Positions 44,801 to 54,386 of a DNA stretch of 64,000 bases are shown one piece after another. The translations under genes were made by a program, and so were the position numbers. Numbering within the stretch: position 1 is the stretch's first letter; each line of letters begins with the position of its first letter. Below the pieces are notes generated by a model. It had not been told where the DNA came from. It saw only the letters and a program-made list of their open reading frames with translations, and searched no databases. Origin of the DNA: JAKAVN01 sp035295545 (GTDB taxonomy: Bacteria > Desulfobacterota > Binatia > Binatales > Binataceae); the NCBI GenBank assembly GCA_035295545.1, contig DATGIT010000002.1, forward strand, positions 186,001-250,000, in the 5' to 3' direction.

Positions 44801-45835
44801 ATGACCCAGCGCCTGCTTTTGCCGACCACGGTCGTCGGCAGCTATCCGCAGCCCGACTGGCTGATCGATCGCGACAACCTGGCCAAACGGCCTCCGCCGC
44901 GCGTGCGCGCGCGCGAGGTATGGCGCATCCCCGAGCCATGGCTCGAACAGGCGCAGGATGACGCGACCGTCGTCGCGATTCACGAAATGGAACTTGCCGG
45001 CGTCGATATCATCACCGATGGTGAGATACGCCGCGAGAGTTACTCCAACCGCCTGGCCAACGCGCTCGGCGGTGTCGATCGCGAGCGCCCGGGAACCGCC
45101 ATCAGCCGCGCCGGGCGGCCTGACGTCGTGCCGCTGGTCTCGGGTCCGATCCGTCGCCTCGCGCCGGTCGAGGTGCGCGACCTCACGTTCCTGCGCGCGC
45201 ACACCGCGCGCAAAGTCAAAATTACGCTGCCGGGCCCTTTCACCATGACTCAGCAGGCCGAGAACGCCCACTACCCTGACGAGGCGGCCCTCGCGATGGC
45301 GTACGCTGAAGCGGTCAACGCCGAGATCAAGGACCTGTTCGCCGCCGGCGCCGATGTGGTGCAGATCGATGAGCCGTACATGCAGGCGCGCCCGGACCAG
45401 GCGCGCAGGTATGGACTCGCTGCGCTCAATCGCGCGCTCGAGGGCGTTGGTGGGACCACCGCCGTGCATCTGTGCTTCGGCTATGCGTACATCATGAAGG
45501 ACAAGCCGGCGGGATATTCGTTCCTGCCCGAGCTGGAAAACTGTCGCGCCGACCAGATCTCGATCGAGGCGGCGCAGCCGCGGCTCGACCTTTCGATTCT
45601 GAGAGAGTTGCCCTCCAAGACGATTATTCTTGGAGTAATCGACCTCGACAACCCGGCGGTCGAGAGCGCGACCACGGTGGCCGAACGCATTCGCGCCGCG
45701 CTCAGATTCGTTCCCGCAGAGCGGCTGGTGGTCGCGCCCGATTGTGGAATGAAGTATCTCGCGCGCGACGTCGCGTTCGCCAAGCTGCGGGCGATGGTTG
45801 AAGGAGCGCGGATGGTGCGCGCCGAGCTTGTCTGA
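44801..45835 (+). CDS. Cobalamin-independent methionine synthase-family (MetE C-domain-like) protein
   Basis: 344 residues from ATG 44801 with GAGGGG upstream. TTVVGSYPQPDWL at the start, ELAGVDIITDGEIRRESY, and the zinc ligands His/Cys in HLCFGY, Glu in SIEAAQP and Cys in APDCGMKYL match the catalytic domain of MetE. It lacks the N-terminal MetE half, as do archaeal MetE and epoxyalkane:CoM transferases. It transfers a methyl or alkyl group to a thiol; the donor is unknown. A second member lies at 59551. Confidence 0.88.
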   Translation: MTQRLLLPTTVVGSYPQPDWLIDRDNLAKRPPPRVRAREVWRIPEPWLEQAQDDATVVAIHEMELAGVDIITDGEIRRESYSNRLANALGGVDRERPGTAISRAGRPDVVPLVSGPIRRLAPVEVRDLTFLRAHTARKVKITLPGPFTMTQQAENAHYPDEAALAMAYAEAVNAEIKDLFAAGADVVQIDEPYMQARPDQARRYGLAALNRALEGVGGTTAVHLCFGYAYIMKDKPAGYSFLPELENCRADQISIEAAQPRLDLSILRELPSKTIILGVIDLDNPAVESATTVAERIRAALRFVPAERLVVAPDCGMKYLARDVAFAKLRAMVEGARMVRAELV

Positions 45836-45844
45836 GCGCCGCGC

Positions 45845-47296
45845 TCAGGTGGCGCTCAGTACCTCGCGCGCCCGTCGCTCGATCGCGGTGCCGGTGAAGA
45901 AGTCCGGGTTATTGCCGGCCCACAGTCTGACCGGATTGGCGAAAGTGAAGTCTCGGAAATCTTCCTCGCCGATCAATCCGTGTTCGACCAGTTCCCACGC
46001 CTCCGGCAGCACTTCGGTCATTTCCGGAACATCGAAGTGGCCGATGTCCGAACCAAAGATGGCGTTGAGGCGCGCGCCATACGGATTCGTCTTCGCGCTG
46101 AAGGCCCACGCGTTGGCCGGATCGTCCGCTTCGCAGCCGAAATAGAAATGCGGGATGAAAAGATCGCGGATCTGCTCGGCGCGCTCGATCGCGCAGGCCG
46201 CGAAGTCGTCGAGCGACGCCTCCGGGTCGGCGGTGCGCGGCGAGTAGGCCTCGCCCTCGGGATTCCAGCGCGCGAGCTTGGCGGCCAGTCCCTCGCTGCC
46301 GTAGCGATGGAAAAGCTGCGCCAGCAGCTCGCGGTTCAGATTGGCCGGGTCGACTTCCGCGAGCGCCGCCGGATTGCGCTTCTTCCAGTGCCCGATGAGA
46401 TCGCTGTACAGGCTGCAGGCCCATCCGACGCCGCCCTCGAGGAAGGCGAATTTCAATTTCGGGAAGCGGCGCGTCACGCCGCCGAGGAACAGCGCCTTGC
46501 ACACCGCCTCGCCGGCCGCGCCGAAGTGGCCGATATGGTTGTAGACCGCATTTGAAACTGACGCCCGCGTGCCGACACCCTTGGACACTGTGTGAAAAGT
46601 CGGCGCCACCCCGAGCTCGAGACATTTTGCCCATACCGGGTCGTAGTCGTGCTCGCTGTCGAGCGCGAGCATGTCGAGCCATACCGCGTACGGATTGGGT
46701 TCAGCGCCCGCGCGCGCCGCCGCCCGAATCGGACGCCGCAACAGACTCGGCATCATCGCCACCTTCAGCCCCAGCGTGCGCACGGCGTACTCCAGCTCCG
46801 CGATCGCCTCCTGCGGCGTGTACATCGGAATCGCCGCGACCGGCGCGAGCCGTTCGCCGTAAGCGTGGAAGCGGTCGGCCGAGTAGCGGTTGAAGGCGCG
46901 ACAGGTCGCCTGGCGCGTCTCTTGGTCGGCGATGAAGGGGATGCGCAGGGCGGCGGTCGGATAGAGCACGGCGAAATCGATTCCCAGCTCGCCCATCCGT
47001 TCGTAGAGCAGCCGCGGCAGCATCGCGGTCGCGCGGTCGCGCGTATTGCGGGTCGGCACGCCCCACCATATCGGCTGATCGAGCCTGCGCTCGCGCCGTT
47101 GGCTGAGCGGCACGGTCAGATGCCATCCTTCGTAGGGGCGATTCTTGAAGCCGTCGGCGGCGCGCGCCCCGCCGACCTCGCGCAGGTAGTCGATTACGTC
47201 GGGCCCGAATTCAACCCAGTGGCCGTCGGAATCGATCACCGGATGCTGCAGGCGCGCGCGCAGCGCGGCCGCTTCGGAACCTCCGTTGGTGGACAT
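45845..47296 (-). CDS. Amidohydrolase (COG2159 type)
   Basis: 483 residues from ATG 47296, with GGAGACCC upstream; a frame extension to 47350 is less likely. Metal-site elements of the amidohydrolase TIM barrel: VIDSDGHW at the start, PTFHTVSKG, HIGHFGAAGEA and FGSDIGHFDVPEM with the catalytic Asp. This subgroup includes decarboxylases and hydrolases acting on aromatic or cyclic compounds. It is convergent with the MetE-like gene and divergent from the CaiB-family gene. Confidence 0.88.
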   Translation of the reverse strand: MSTNGGSEAAALRARLQHPVIDSDGHWVEFGPDVIDYLREVGGARAADGFKNRPYEGWHLTVPLSQRRERRLDQPIWWGVPTRNTRDRATAMLPRLLYERMGELGIDFAVLYPTAALRIPFIADQETRQATCRAFNRYSADRFHAYGERLAPVAAIPMYTPQEAIAELEYAVRTLGLKVAMMPSLLRRPIRAAARAGAEPNPYAVWLDMLALDSEHDYDPVWAKCLELGVAPTFHTVSKGVGTRASVSNAVYNHIGHFGAAGEAVCKALFLGGVTRRFPKLKFAFLEGGVGWACSLYSDLIGHWKKRNPAALAEVDPANLNRELLAQLFHRYGSEGLAAKLARWNPEGEAYSPRTADPEASLDDFAACAIERAEQIRDLFIPHFYFGCEADDPANAWAFSAKTNPYGARLNAIFGSDIGHFDVPEMTEVLPEAWELVEHGLIGEEDFRDFTFANPVRLWAGNNPDFFTGTAIERRAREVLSAT

Positions 47297-47474
47297 CGCC
47301 CTTGGGTCTCCTCGATTGGTCCGTCGCACCAGCCCGCGTGCGGTGCTCAAGACTCATCTAGCGGCAGCTCGGAGCGCTGTCCAGCCTGCGCCGGCACACG
47401 CGGAACTCCACAGGCCGCGAGCGCTGTGCTAGATGGCTCCAAAGGGGAGACACTCAGCCTGGGAGACGAATCGG

Positions 47475-48701
47475 ATGCCAAACGCTGATGCAAATTCCGC
47501 CATGCTTGCCGGCTGCAAAGTGCTCGACTTCACCCAGTACCTGGCCGGGCCCACGGTGACCCGGCTGATGGCCGAGATGGGCGCCGACATCATCAAGATC
47601 GAAATCGCGCCGATGGGCGATCCCTCGCGCCTGCTGCCCACGGTCAAGGACGGGCGCAGCGGCTATTTCGTGCAGCAAAACCGGGGCAAGAAGAGCGTGT
47701 GCATCGATCTCGCCCGGCCCGAGGCGATGGAGATTCTGCGCGCGCTGGTCGCCAAGGTGGACATCGTGGTCGAGAACTTCGGCCCCGGCGTGATGCAGAA
47801 GCGCGGGCTCGATTACGATTCGCTTAAAGAGATCAATCCACGGTTGATCATGGCCTCGCTCTCGGCCTTCGGACGCAAGAGCCCGCTTTCGCACAAGACC
47901 GGTTATGACATGATCGCACAGGCCTTCTCGGGCCTGATGCACATGACCGGCGATCCCGAGGGTGCTCCGACCTTCGTCGGCATCGGAATGGCCGATGTCG
48001 GCACCGGCGTGCACACCTTCGCGGCCATCGGCTATGCGCTCTACAATCGCGAGCGCACCGGCGTCGGGCAGTACATCGATATCGCGATGATCGACGCGCT
48101 CTACCACATGCACGACTTCGGCCTGCAGAGCCATTCGATTACCGGCGGACAGTTCGTACCGAAGCGGATGGGCCGTCATCACAATCAGATCTGCCCGTGC
48201 GGAGTGTTCAAGGGCCCGCAGGGATGGATTTTCATCCTGGTGCTGGATCGCCAGTGGGCGAACATGACCAAGGCGATGGGCCGGCCCGACCTGCGCGAGG
48301 ACCCGCGCTTTGCCACCGGCGCGGATCGGGTGAAAAACCGCGAGGCATTGATCGCGATCGTCGAGCAATGGCTTGGCTCGCTGCCGAGTGACGAAGCCGC
48401 GCTCGCGGTGCTCGAGGAAAATCGCATCGCGTGCGCGCCCGTGATGTCGGTGGTCGATACGATGAATCATCCGTACTTCAAGGCGCGCGACATGGTGCGC
48501 AAAGTGCGCGACCCGATCCTGGGCGAAGTCACGATTCCCGGGTTCCCGCTGAAATTCTCGGCCTATCCGGATCTGCCGGACATCCAGGCTCCGCTGCTCG
48601 GCGAGCACGGCGAGCGGGTGCTCAAGGAGGAACTCGGCTATTCGGATGCGCGGGTCGCGGAATTGCGCGCAAGCGGAGTGTTGTACAGCGAGAGACGTTA
48701 G
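47475..48701 (+). CDS. CaiB/BaiF-family CoA-transferase
   Basis: 408 residues from ATG 47475, with GGGAGA upstream. Family III CoA-transferase: KVLDFTQYLAGPTVTRLMAE at the N-terminus, NRGKKSVCIDLA, ENFGPGVMQKRGL, and YIDIAMIDALY containing the catalytic Asp region. It moves CoA between carboxylic acids. It is strongly similar to the gene beginning at 63086 along the whole visible length. Confidence 0.93.
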   Translation: MPNADANSAMLAGCKVLDFTQYLAGPTVTRLMAEMGADIIKIEIAPMGDPSRLLPTVKDGRSGYFVQQNRGKKSVCIDLARPEAMEILRALVAKVDIVVENFGPGVMQKRGLDYDSLKEINPRLIMASLSAFGRKSPLSHKTGYDMIAQAFSGLMHMTGDPEGAPTFVGIGMADVGTGVHTFAAIGYALYNRERTGVGQYIDIAMIDALYHMHDFGLQSHSITGGQFVPKRMGRHHNQICPCGVFKGPQGWIFILVLDRQWANMTKAMGRPDLREDPRFATGADRVKNREALIAIVEQWLGSLPSDEAALAVLEENRIACAPVMSVVDTMNHPYFKARDMVRKVRDPILGEVTIPGFPLKFSAYPDLPDIQAPLLGEHGERVLKEELGYSDARVAELRASGVLYSERR

Positions 48702-48764
48702 CGGCCACCGCCGCCCAAATCCGTTCCCGCCCGCGGCCGCTTACGTCGGCCTCGAGTATCGGCT

Positions 48765-49673
48765 ATGGTCGCGCAACCGCCGATGGACGGAGTTCTGCTC
48801 ATCGATAAGCCCGCCGGGATCACCTCGGCCGAGGTCGTGCGCCGGATCAAGACGCGGGTGCGTCCTGCGCGCGTCGGCCATCTCGGCACGCTCGATCCGT
48901 TCGCGACCGGACTGCTGCCCATCCTGATTGGCGAGGCAACCAAGCTCGCTCCGTTCCTGCAGGACGGAGAAAAGGAATACGAGGGAGTGATCCGGCTTGG
49001 CGTCGCGACCGACACGCTCGATCCGACCGGCGCGGAGTCGGAGACCGCCGCAGTCCCGGCACTTGCGCCGGAGATGCTGACCGAGGCGGCGGCGCGCTTC
49101 ACCGGCAGGATCGTGCAGCAGCCGCCGCTGTTTTCGGCGATCAAGCGCGACGGCGTGCGCTTTTACCGACTGGCGCGCAGCGGCGCCGACATCGAGCCGC
49201 CGCCGCCGCGCGAGGTCGAGATTTCGCGTCTCGTGCTCGACGCGCCCGACGCCGTATCGATCCATTTCGTCGCCGCCTGTTCGACCGGCACCTACATGCG
49301 TTCGCTGGCCCGCGACATCGGCCTCGCGCTCGGCACGGTCGCCCACCTGGCGCAACTGCGGCGTCTCCGCAGCGGCACGTTTACGCTCGGTGAGGCGCTG
49401 CCGCTGGATCGGGCGCTCGACGAACTCGCCGGCGAGGACCCGAGCCGCATGCTGATCCCGATGCGCCGGGCGCTCGCCACCATGCCCGAGGCCGAGGCCG
49501 ATGCGGCCATTGTGCGCAGGCTGCGCAACGGCGATTCGCGCGCGCTCGACGGTCTCGCGCCCTCGGGCGCGGCGCTCTTCAAGGTGGTGAGCGCGGACGC
49601 GCTGGTGGCGGTGGCCGAGGCGACCTCGCGCGTCACGGCGCGCGTGGTGCGCGTGTTCGGCGCCGGCGGCTGA
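48765..49673 (+). CDS. truB: tRNA pseudouridine-55 synthase
   Basis: 302 residues, the usual length. The catalytic loop HLGTLDPFATGLLPI gives Asp44; GVLLIDKPAGITS, the KEYEGVIRLG strand and the C-terminal region match TruB, which makes pseudouridine 55 in the T loop of tRNAs. Start at 48765, or ATG 48783. Most bacteria keep truB beside infB/rbfA/rpsO; here it is between a CoA-transferase and a hydrolase. Confidence 0.95.
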   Translation: MVAQPPMDGVLLIDKPAGITSAEVVRRIKTRVRPARVGHLGTLDPFATGLLPILIGEATKLAPFLQDGEKEYEGVIRLGVATDTLDPTGAESETAAVPALAPEMLTEAAARFTGRIVQQPPLFSAIKRDGVRFYRLARSGADIEPPPPREVEISRLVLDAPDAVSIHFVAACSTGTYMRSLARDIGLALGTVAHLAQLRRLRSGTFTLGEALPLDRALDELAGEDPSRMLIPMRRALATMPEAEADAAIVRRLRNGDSRALDGLAPSGAALFKVVSADALVAVAEATSRVTARVVRVFGAGG

Positions 49674-49754
49674 TTCATCCTAGCGCCGCGCGCTCGTTCT
49701 CCATACCACGCTCGTGCCGCCGTGTAGTAGGCTTCGGCAACGGAGGCAAAAGCC

Positions 49755-51596
49755 ATGGCAGATCGCGAACGCGAAGGATCGGCGCATTGTTTCGAGGCCG
49801 CAATCGAGCGCGATGTGATGGTCGCGATGCGCGACGGCGTGCGTCTGACGACCGATATCTATCGTCCCGCGCGCGGCGGCGCGCCCGTGCCGGGCCGTTT
49901 CCCCGTCATCATCGAGCGCACCCCGTACGACAAGGGTGCGCCGCGCTTCGTCGTGCCGGCGCGCCTCTTCGCCGAGCACGGCTACGTCGTGCTGATCCAG
50001 GACGTTCGCGGCCGCGGCGGCTCCGAGGGCGAATGGTACGCGTTCGCGCGCGAGGCGCCCGACGGCTACGACACCATCGAATGGGCTGCCGCGCAGCCGT
50101 GGTCAACCGGAAAAGTCGGCACCATGGGCACGTCCTACATGGCCGCGACCCAGAGCGCCGCCGCCACGCTCAACCCGCCGCATCTGGCCGCGATGTTCGT
50201 CACCGAAGGGCCGTCGAACTACTACCACTGCTCGATGCGGCACAACGGTGCGCTCGAGCAGCGCTTCCTCATTTATGCGTTCCACATGGCGGTGACCAGC
50301 CCCGAGGCGCGCGCGAATCCGGCGCTGCGCCTGGCGCTGATGGAGGCGCGCGTGAATCTCGGCCAGTGGCTGAAACGGCTGCCGCTCAAGCGCGGCGCGA
50401 CGCCGCTCAGGCTGCTGCCGAGCTACGAGCAATGGGCGATCGACCTGCAGACGCGCACGATCTACGACGAGTACTGGAAGCAGCGCGGCTATGCGATCAG
50501 CGAATACTACGCCGAGCACGCCGACGTCCCGACGGTGTACTTCGGCTCTTGGTACGATTCCTACGCACGCGCGAGCACCGAGAATTTTGTCGCGCTGAGC
50601 CGGCTCAAGCGCTCACCGCAGCGATTGATCATGGGTCCGTGGGTGCACGGCGTGCGCGCCGACGAGGATTTCGCCGGCGAGGTCAGCTTCGGTCCCGACG
50701 CGCTCCAGCACTACAACGGCTTGCGCCTTAGATGGTTCGACCAGTGGCTCAAGGGGATGGACACCGGTGTGGCTGACGAGCCGCCGGTCAGAATCTTCGT
50801 GATGGGTGCTGGCAGCGGCAGGAAAGTGCACGACGTGCTCGGGCTCAATCCGCGCATCGACCACGGCGGGCGCTGGCGCTCCGAGAACGCATGGCCGATC
50901 GCGCGCGCCCGCGACACCGCCTTCTATCTTCATCCGGGCGGCGTGCTGGCTCCGCAGAAGCCCGAGACCGCCGAGAGCGCATCGACGCTGCGCTTCGATC
51001 CGCAAAACCCCGTGCCGACGGTTGGCGGCAACATCTCGGTCGGCTTCGAGTTCATGCCCTCGGGCGGTTACGATCAGCGCGCGCGGTTTCCGCTCGCCGC
51101 GGGCGACGCGCTGCCGCTGGCCTCGCGCCCGGACGTGCTGATGTTCGTGAGCGAGCCGCTGCGCGAGGCGATCGAGGTCACCGGCGCCCCCGTCGTGAAG
51201 CTCTGGGTGTCTTCGACGGCGCGCGACACCGACTTCACGGCGAAACTCGTCGATCTGTATCCGCCGAGCGCCGACTATCCCGACGGCTACGCGCTCAACG
51301 TCGGCGACTCGATCATCCGGATGCGTTTTCGGGAATCGTGGACCGACCCGGCGCCGATCGTGCCGGGTGAGGTATACGAGGTGACATTTTCGCTTTATCC
51401 GACGAGCAACGTTTTCGCGCGCGGCCATCGTATTCGGCTCGACATTTCGTCGTCGAACTTTCCGCGCTTCGACGTGAATCCCAATACGGGCGGCCCGCTT
51501 GGCGAGCCTGGCCCGTTGGTGGTGGCCGACAACACCGTCTATCATGGCAGGGAGCGGCCCTCGCACGTCGTGCTGCCGATAGTGCCGGCGAAGTAG
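49755..51596 (+). CDS. CocE/NonD-type alpha/beta hydrolase (X-Pro dipeptidyl-peptidase S15 family)
   Basis: 613 residues, GGAGG ten bases before ATG 49755. N-terminal S15 domain with DGVRLTTDIYRPA, DVRGRGGSEGEW and the nucleophile GTSYMAATQ giving Ser127; the last Gly of the usual GxSYxG is Ala. Catalytic His probably in MGPWVHG. The C-terminal jelly-roll domain (LWVSSTARDTDFTAKLVD, FSLYPTSNVFARGHRIRLDI) completes the CocE layout. Such enzymes cleave esters, including cocaine esterase-type. No signal peptide. Confidence 0.9.
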   Translation: MADREREGSAHCFEAAIERDVMVAMRDGVRLTTDIYRPARGGAPVPGRFPVIIERTPYDKGAPRFVVPARLFAEHGYVVLIQDVRGRGGSEGEWYAFAREAPDGYDTIEWAAAQPWSTGKVGTMGTSYMAATQSAAATLNPPHLAAMFVTEGPSNYYHCSMRHNGALEQRFLIYAFHMAVTSPEARANPALRLALMEARVNLGQWLKRLPLKRGATPLRLLPSYEQWAIDLQTRTIYDEYWKQRGYAISEYYAEHADVPTVYFGSWYDSYARASTENFVALSRLKRSPQRLIMGPWVHGVRADEDFAGEVSFGPDALQHYNGLRLRWFDQWLKGMDTGVADEPPVRIFVMGAGSGRKVHDVLGLNPRIDHGGRWRSENAWPIARARDTAFYLHPGGVLAPQKPETAESASTLRFDPQNPVPTVGGNISVGFEFMPSGGYDQRARFPLAAGDALPLASRPDVLMFVSEPLREAIEVTGAPVVKLWVSSTARDTDFTAKLVDLYPPSADYPDGYALNVGDSIIRMRFRESWTDPAPIVPGEVYEVTFSLYPTSNVFARGHRIRLDISSSNFPRFDVNPNTGGPLGEPGPLVVADNTVYHGRERPSHVVLPIVPAK

Positions 51597-51694
51597 GATC
51601 GCGCGCCGCGCGCCTACTTGCCCCGTTTCTCGCGGCTCTGCTAGCGTCGGCGGGCGGCCGCGAGCGCACACGCAGGCCGTCTCAACACTTCCGA

Positions 51695-51769
51695 GTCCCC
51701 GTCGTCTAGCTCGGCCTAGGACACCGGCCTTTCACGTCGGTAACACGGGTTCAAATCCCGTCGGGGACG
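51695..51769 (+). tRNA. tRNA-Glu (anticodon TTC)
   Basis: 75 bases with acceptor GTCCCCG/CGGGGAC, discriminator G, anticodon loop CTTTCAC (TTC) on stem CCGGC/GTCGG, and T arm ACGGG-TTCAAAT-CCCGT. It closely follows the E. coli tRNA-Glu pattern. CCA is not encoded (CACA follows). Confidence 0.95.
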
Positions 51770-52058
51770 CACACCCGGAAGCCGCGTCCGCACGCGCTCT
51801 CCTGCATCTCGACAAATCAGGAAACACCGACGGGACGCGGGCTAGACGGCTCCCGGAGCGGCTGAGACCTCTGGCCGGGCGCGCTGATGCACGCGGCTGT
51901 GGTCTGGGGCAGGACGGCAAGTCGCCCTTGAGCACGGGGGCGTCTGGAATCTAGGATGGCGCCAGGCCCTGCGCCGCATCGCGCGGGATCGAGCGCGGTA
52001 GCGGGATCAAGATGGCGAACTCGACCATGTCCGAACCTGAATCCTAAGGAGAAGAGCC

Positions 52059-52430
52059 ATGAAGGGGATCGTAAAGGCTTCGGTGCTCACAATCTTTGCT
52101 CTGGCAGGGTTGCTCGTCGGGACCGGGTATGCGCGCGACACCCAGAAATCCTGCAATGCCTCGGGATATATACTGTGCGGGAATGGAAACTGTGGAACCA
52201 AGACGTGCGGCGGCAGGCAACCAGGGGAAACTCAGTGTTCACGCATGGCCTGCTATATGTGCGACGGGTGTTCCGGTACGTGGATACTGGTGGGGAGGAC
52301 GGTGCAGCCGGATCGAGGGCGATTGCCCTTGCAGTTCCCGGGAGCTGAGCTTCCTCCCGGCACCCAGAGTGCGCCGCGTCCCATTCTCCCGAAACCACCG
52401 GTTTCCAACGCGCCCGCAGCAGAGCATTAA
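52059..52430 (+). CDS. Small secreted cysteine-rich protein
   Basis: 123 residues with AAGGAGAAG before ATG 52059. Signal peptide MKGIVKASVLTIFALAGLLV and AR/DT cleavage region. The next 45 residues hold eight cysteines (SCNASGYILCGNGNCGTKTC, QCSRMACYMCDGCSG) likely forming four disulfides, followed by a Pro-rich tail. No family recognised; general look of small exported knottin-like or pilus-tip proteins, but that is only an impression. Confidence 0.65.
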   Translation: MKGIVKASVLTIFALAGLLVGTGYARDTQKSCNASGYILCGNGNCGTKTCGGRQPGETQCSRMACYMCDGCSGTWILVGRTVQPDRGRLPLQFPGAELPPGTQSAPRPILPKPPVSNAPAAEH

Positions 52431-52484
52431 GCATCGTTCGCGAGTGGGCGCGCGGGCCTTCTCGAAAGACTATCCTCAGCGAAG

Positions 52485-52928
52485 ATGGCCTTCTTCATTG
52501 ACCTGACGGACGAGCGCTTCAAGATTCCGCCAAACCGCGCGGTAATCGAATACATCACGCGCCACAATCCCGCCGCCCATTCGGATATCGGCAGCCTCTT
52601 GATTCGCCTGGCCAGGCTCATGCCCGGCGCTCGATACTACTCTCCGAGTTTTTCTTCGTTCGCATATGTCGTTCTTCACAGCGAGGCGAATCTGATCTTC
52701 GCGATCGCAATCGGCATGCTGAAGATCGATTTTCGCCTGCCCGCCGCGCTTGTCAGAGAGGCCATAGCAGCAGGCGAGGGCGAACAGTCAGAGATAGGAG
52801 TGGACTGGCTCTCGGTTCGGCCGTTCCCCCGGGGCGAGTCGCGAGAGGTCGTCGAGGCGAGACTCACCCGATTGTGCGAATCTGCCTCCCAGTACGCACA
52901 GACGCTGGCTGCCGATGATTCACATTGA
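52485..52928 (+). CDS. Hypothetical protein
   Basis: 147 residues starting MAFFIDLTDERFKIPPNRAV. The central part (SSFAYVVLHSEANLIFAIAIGM) is moderately hydrophobic, and the ends are charged; it looks like a soluble alpha/beta protein. No family recognised, and there is no clear ribosome site. It follows the cysteine-rich gene by 54 bases on the same strand. Confidence 0.55.
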   Translation: MAFFIDLTDERFKIPPNRAVIEYITRHNPAAHSDIGSLLIRLARLMPGARYYSPSFSSFAYVVLHSEANLIFAIAIGMLKIDFRLPAALVREAIAAGEGEQSEIGVDWLSVRPFPRGESREVVEARLTRLCESASQYAQTLAADDSH

Positions 52929-53058
52929 GCCCTGACCATCGCGTACGGCGGGAGCGATCGGAGCTATATGTCGGTCCAGGCATATATGCCAAGCTTGGCC
53001 GGGCGGCGTTCCCGTTTACGCCGCGCCTGCAGCTTACTCAGCTTTGCCGAGGATGCTC

Positions 53059-53247
53059 ATGAGCAGTCATCCGCACGCCAAAACACTCGAACTTCTGCGC
53101 GCCGCGCGCGAGCTGGTCGCGCGCGCCGAGCACGAACATCTGACTGAGAACGAACGCGCCGAAGCGCTTGCGGTGGCTCTGCTCCGATTGGACACCGCGA
53201 TCGAAACGCTCCAGTCCGAATGGGGAAGTAGTCCGCAAACCCGATAA
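53059..53247 (+). CDS. Small hypothetical helical protein
   Basis: 62 residues from ATG 53059, with GAGG six bases upstream (earlier in-frame starts at 53044 and 53053). Predominantly helical and charged: LLRAARELVARAEHEHLTEN then RLDTAIETLQSEW. No family recognised. Confidence 0.45.
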   Translation: MSSHPHAKTLELLRAARELVARAEHEHLTENERAEALAVALLRLDTAIETLQSEWGSSPQTR

Positions 53248-53357
53248 GTCCGGGTTCGGAACCGCCAGCCCAGGAAAACCCGCGCTTGCGACGCAGTTGC
53301 GGATGCGCGAGCGAGGTTTCGCCACGCAGAGCGGAGAAGACAGCGGTTTCGCCCGAT

Positions 53358-54134
53358 TCACTTCGTCATCGATATCAGCAGCCGCTGCATCGGTTCCTGA
53401 TCCACCCTGATCAGCCCGCCGCCGGGTTGATTGAGGTCGAGGATCACGTAGATGGCGAAGGTGACCATGATGATGAAGCAGGCGGTGCCGACCAGGTCCG
53501 ATTCTTCCCGCGCGCCCTGCTCGTGCCCGACCAGCAGCGATGCGATCATCGCCGAGAGCAACAGGAGAGCCACGATAATCGCCGGCAGCCGGTCGCGCAC
53601 GGCGGCCAGCCGAGCGGCATGATTGCTGGTCAATCCGTTGAGCGTGTTGGTCAACGACACCGCGATGGGCGTGCCCTGATGCAGAGCCTGTCCGACCAGC
53701 GAGGTCATCGCGCCCTGCATCTGCTGCATCCGGGCGAGCGCGCGTTGCAGCTCGGCTTCGTCGAACCCGCTCTGACTCAGCTCGACGCGCAGCGTGGCGT
53801 ATTCACGGATGACGTTCTGCAGTTGCGATCGTACCGGCTCGTTGAGCAGGCTGGCGCAGGTGTAGAAATCCCCGATTGCATTGGCGTCCGCGACGACCAT
53901 CGCCCGGCGCTGGTCATGCTTGACGATGGCGATCGAGAAGGTGAAGCCGAGCAGCAGCCCGAGGACGGCGAGGCTCGCGCCGTGAAATTTCGATTCGGGG
54001 ACTTCGCGGCGCGCGGAACGCAGGCGCTGACCCTGCCAGCGTCCGACCTCCCACGCCAGCGCCATCGCGAATCCGATCAGCAGCGCGGTTGCCCAGGCGT
54101 CGAAATCGGTGAAGATGCCGGCCACGTCCGTCAC
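53358..54134 (-). CDS. DUF4239/bestrophin-like membrane protein
   Basis: 258 residues from GTG 54134. Four hydrophobic segments: ALLIGFAMALAWEVG near 17-32, ASLAVLGLLLGFTFSIAIVK near 53-72, LPAIIVALLLLSAMIASLLV and VGTACFIIMVTFAIYVILDL in the C-terminal half, with a long soluble loop between pairs. The DLNQPGGGLIRVDQEPM ending is typical of DUF4239 proteins, which resemble bestrophin channels. Function unknown. Confidence 0.75.
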   Translation of the reverse strand: MTDVAGIFTDFDAWATALLIGFAMALAWEVGRWQGQRLRSARREVPESKFHGASLAVLGLLLGFTFSIAIVKHDQRRAMVVADANAIGDFYTCASLLNEPVRSQLQNVIREYATLRVELSQSGFDEAELQRALARMQQMQGAMTSLVGQALHQGTPIAVSLTNTLNGLTSNHAARLAAVRDRLPAIIVALLLLSAMIASLLVGHEQGAREESDLVGTACFIIMVTFAIYVILDLNQPGGGLIRVDQEPMQRLLISMTK

Positions 54135-54386
54135 TCCCGCGCGAGATTCCCGAGCTGCTCGGCAAAATTGCTGCTCAATTCACCGGCGCGCATGGAGGCG
54201 TCGCCGGTGGGTTCGGCGCGGTAATCGCCAATCGCAGCAGGCTGACAACCGGGCCCCGGAATTTACTAGCAGAAAACTCCGCCAACGGCATTTTGAACTT
54301 GCAAGGACTCGTATGCGGGTCGAAGATAGTCGCGCGAGAACCGGCTGCCGGCTTCCTGGTCCCAGGGAGCGATGAGGAGAGATTCG

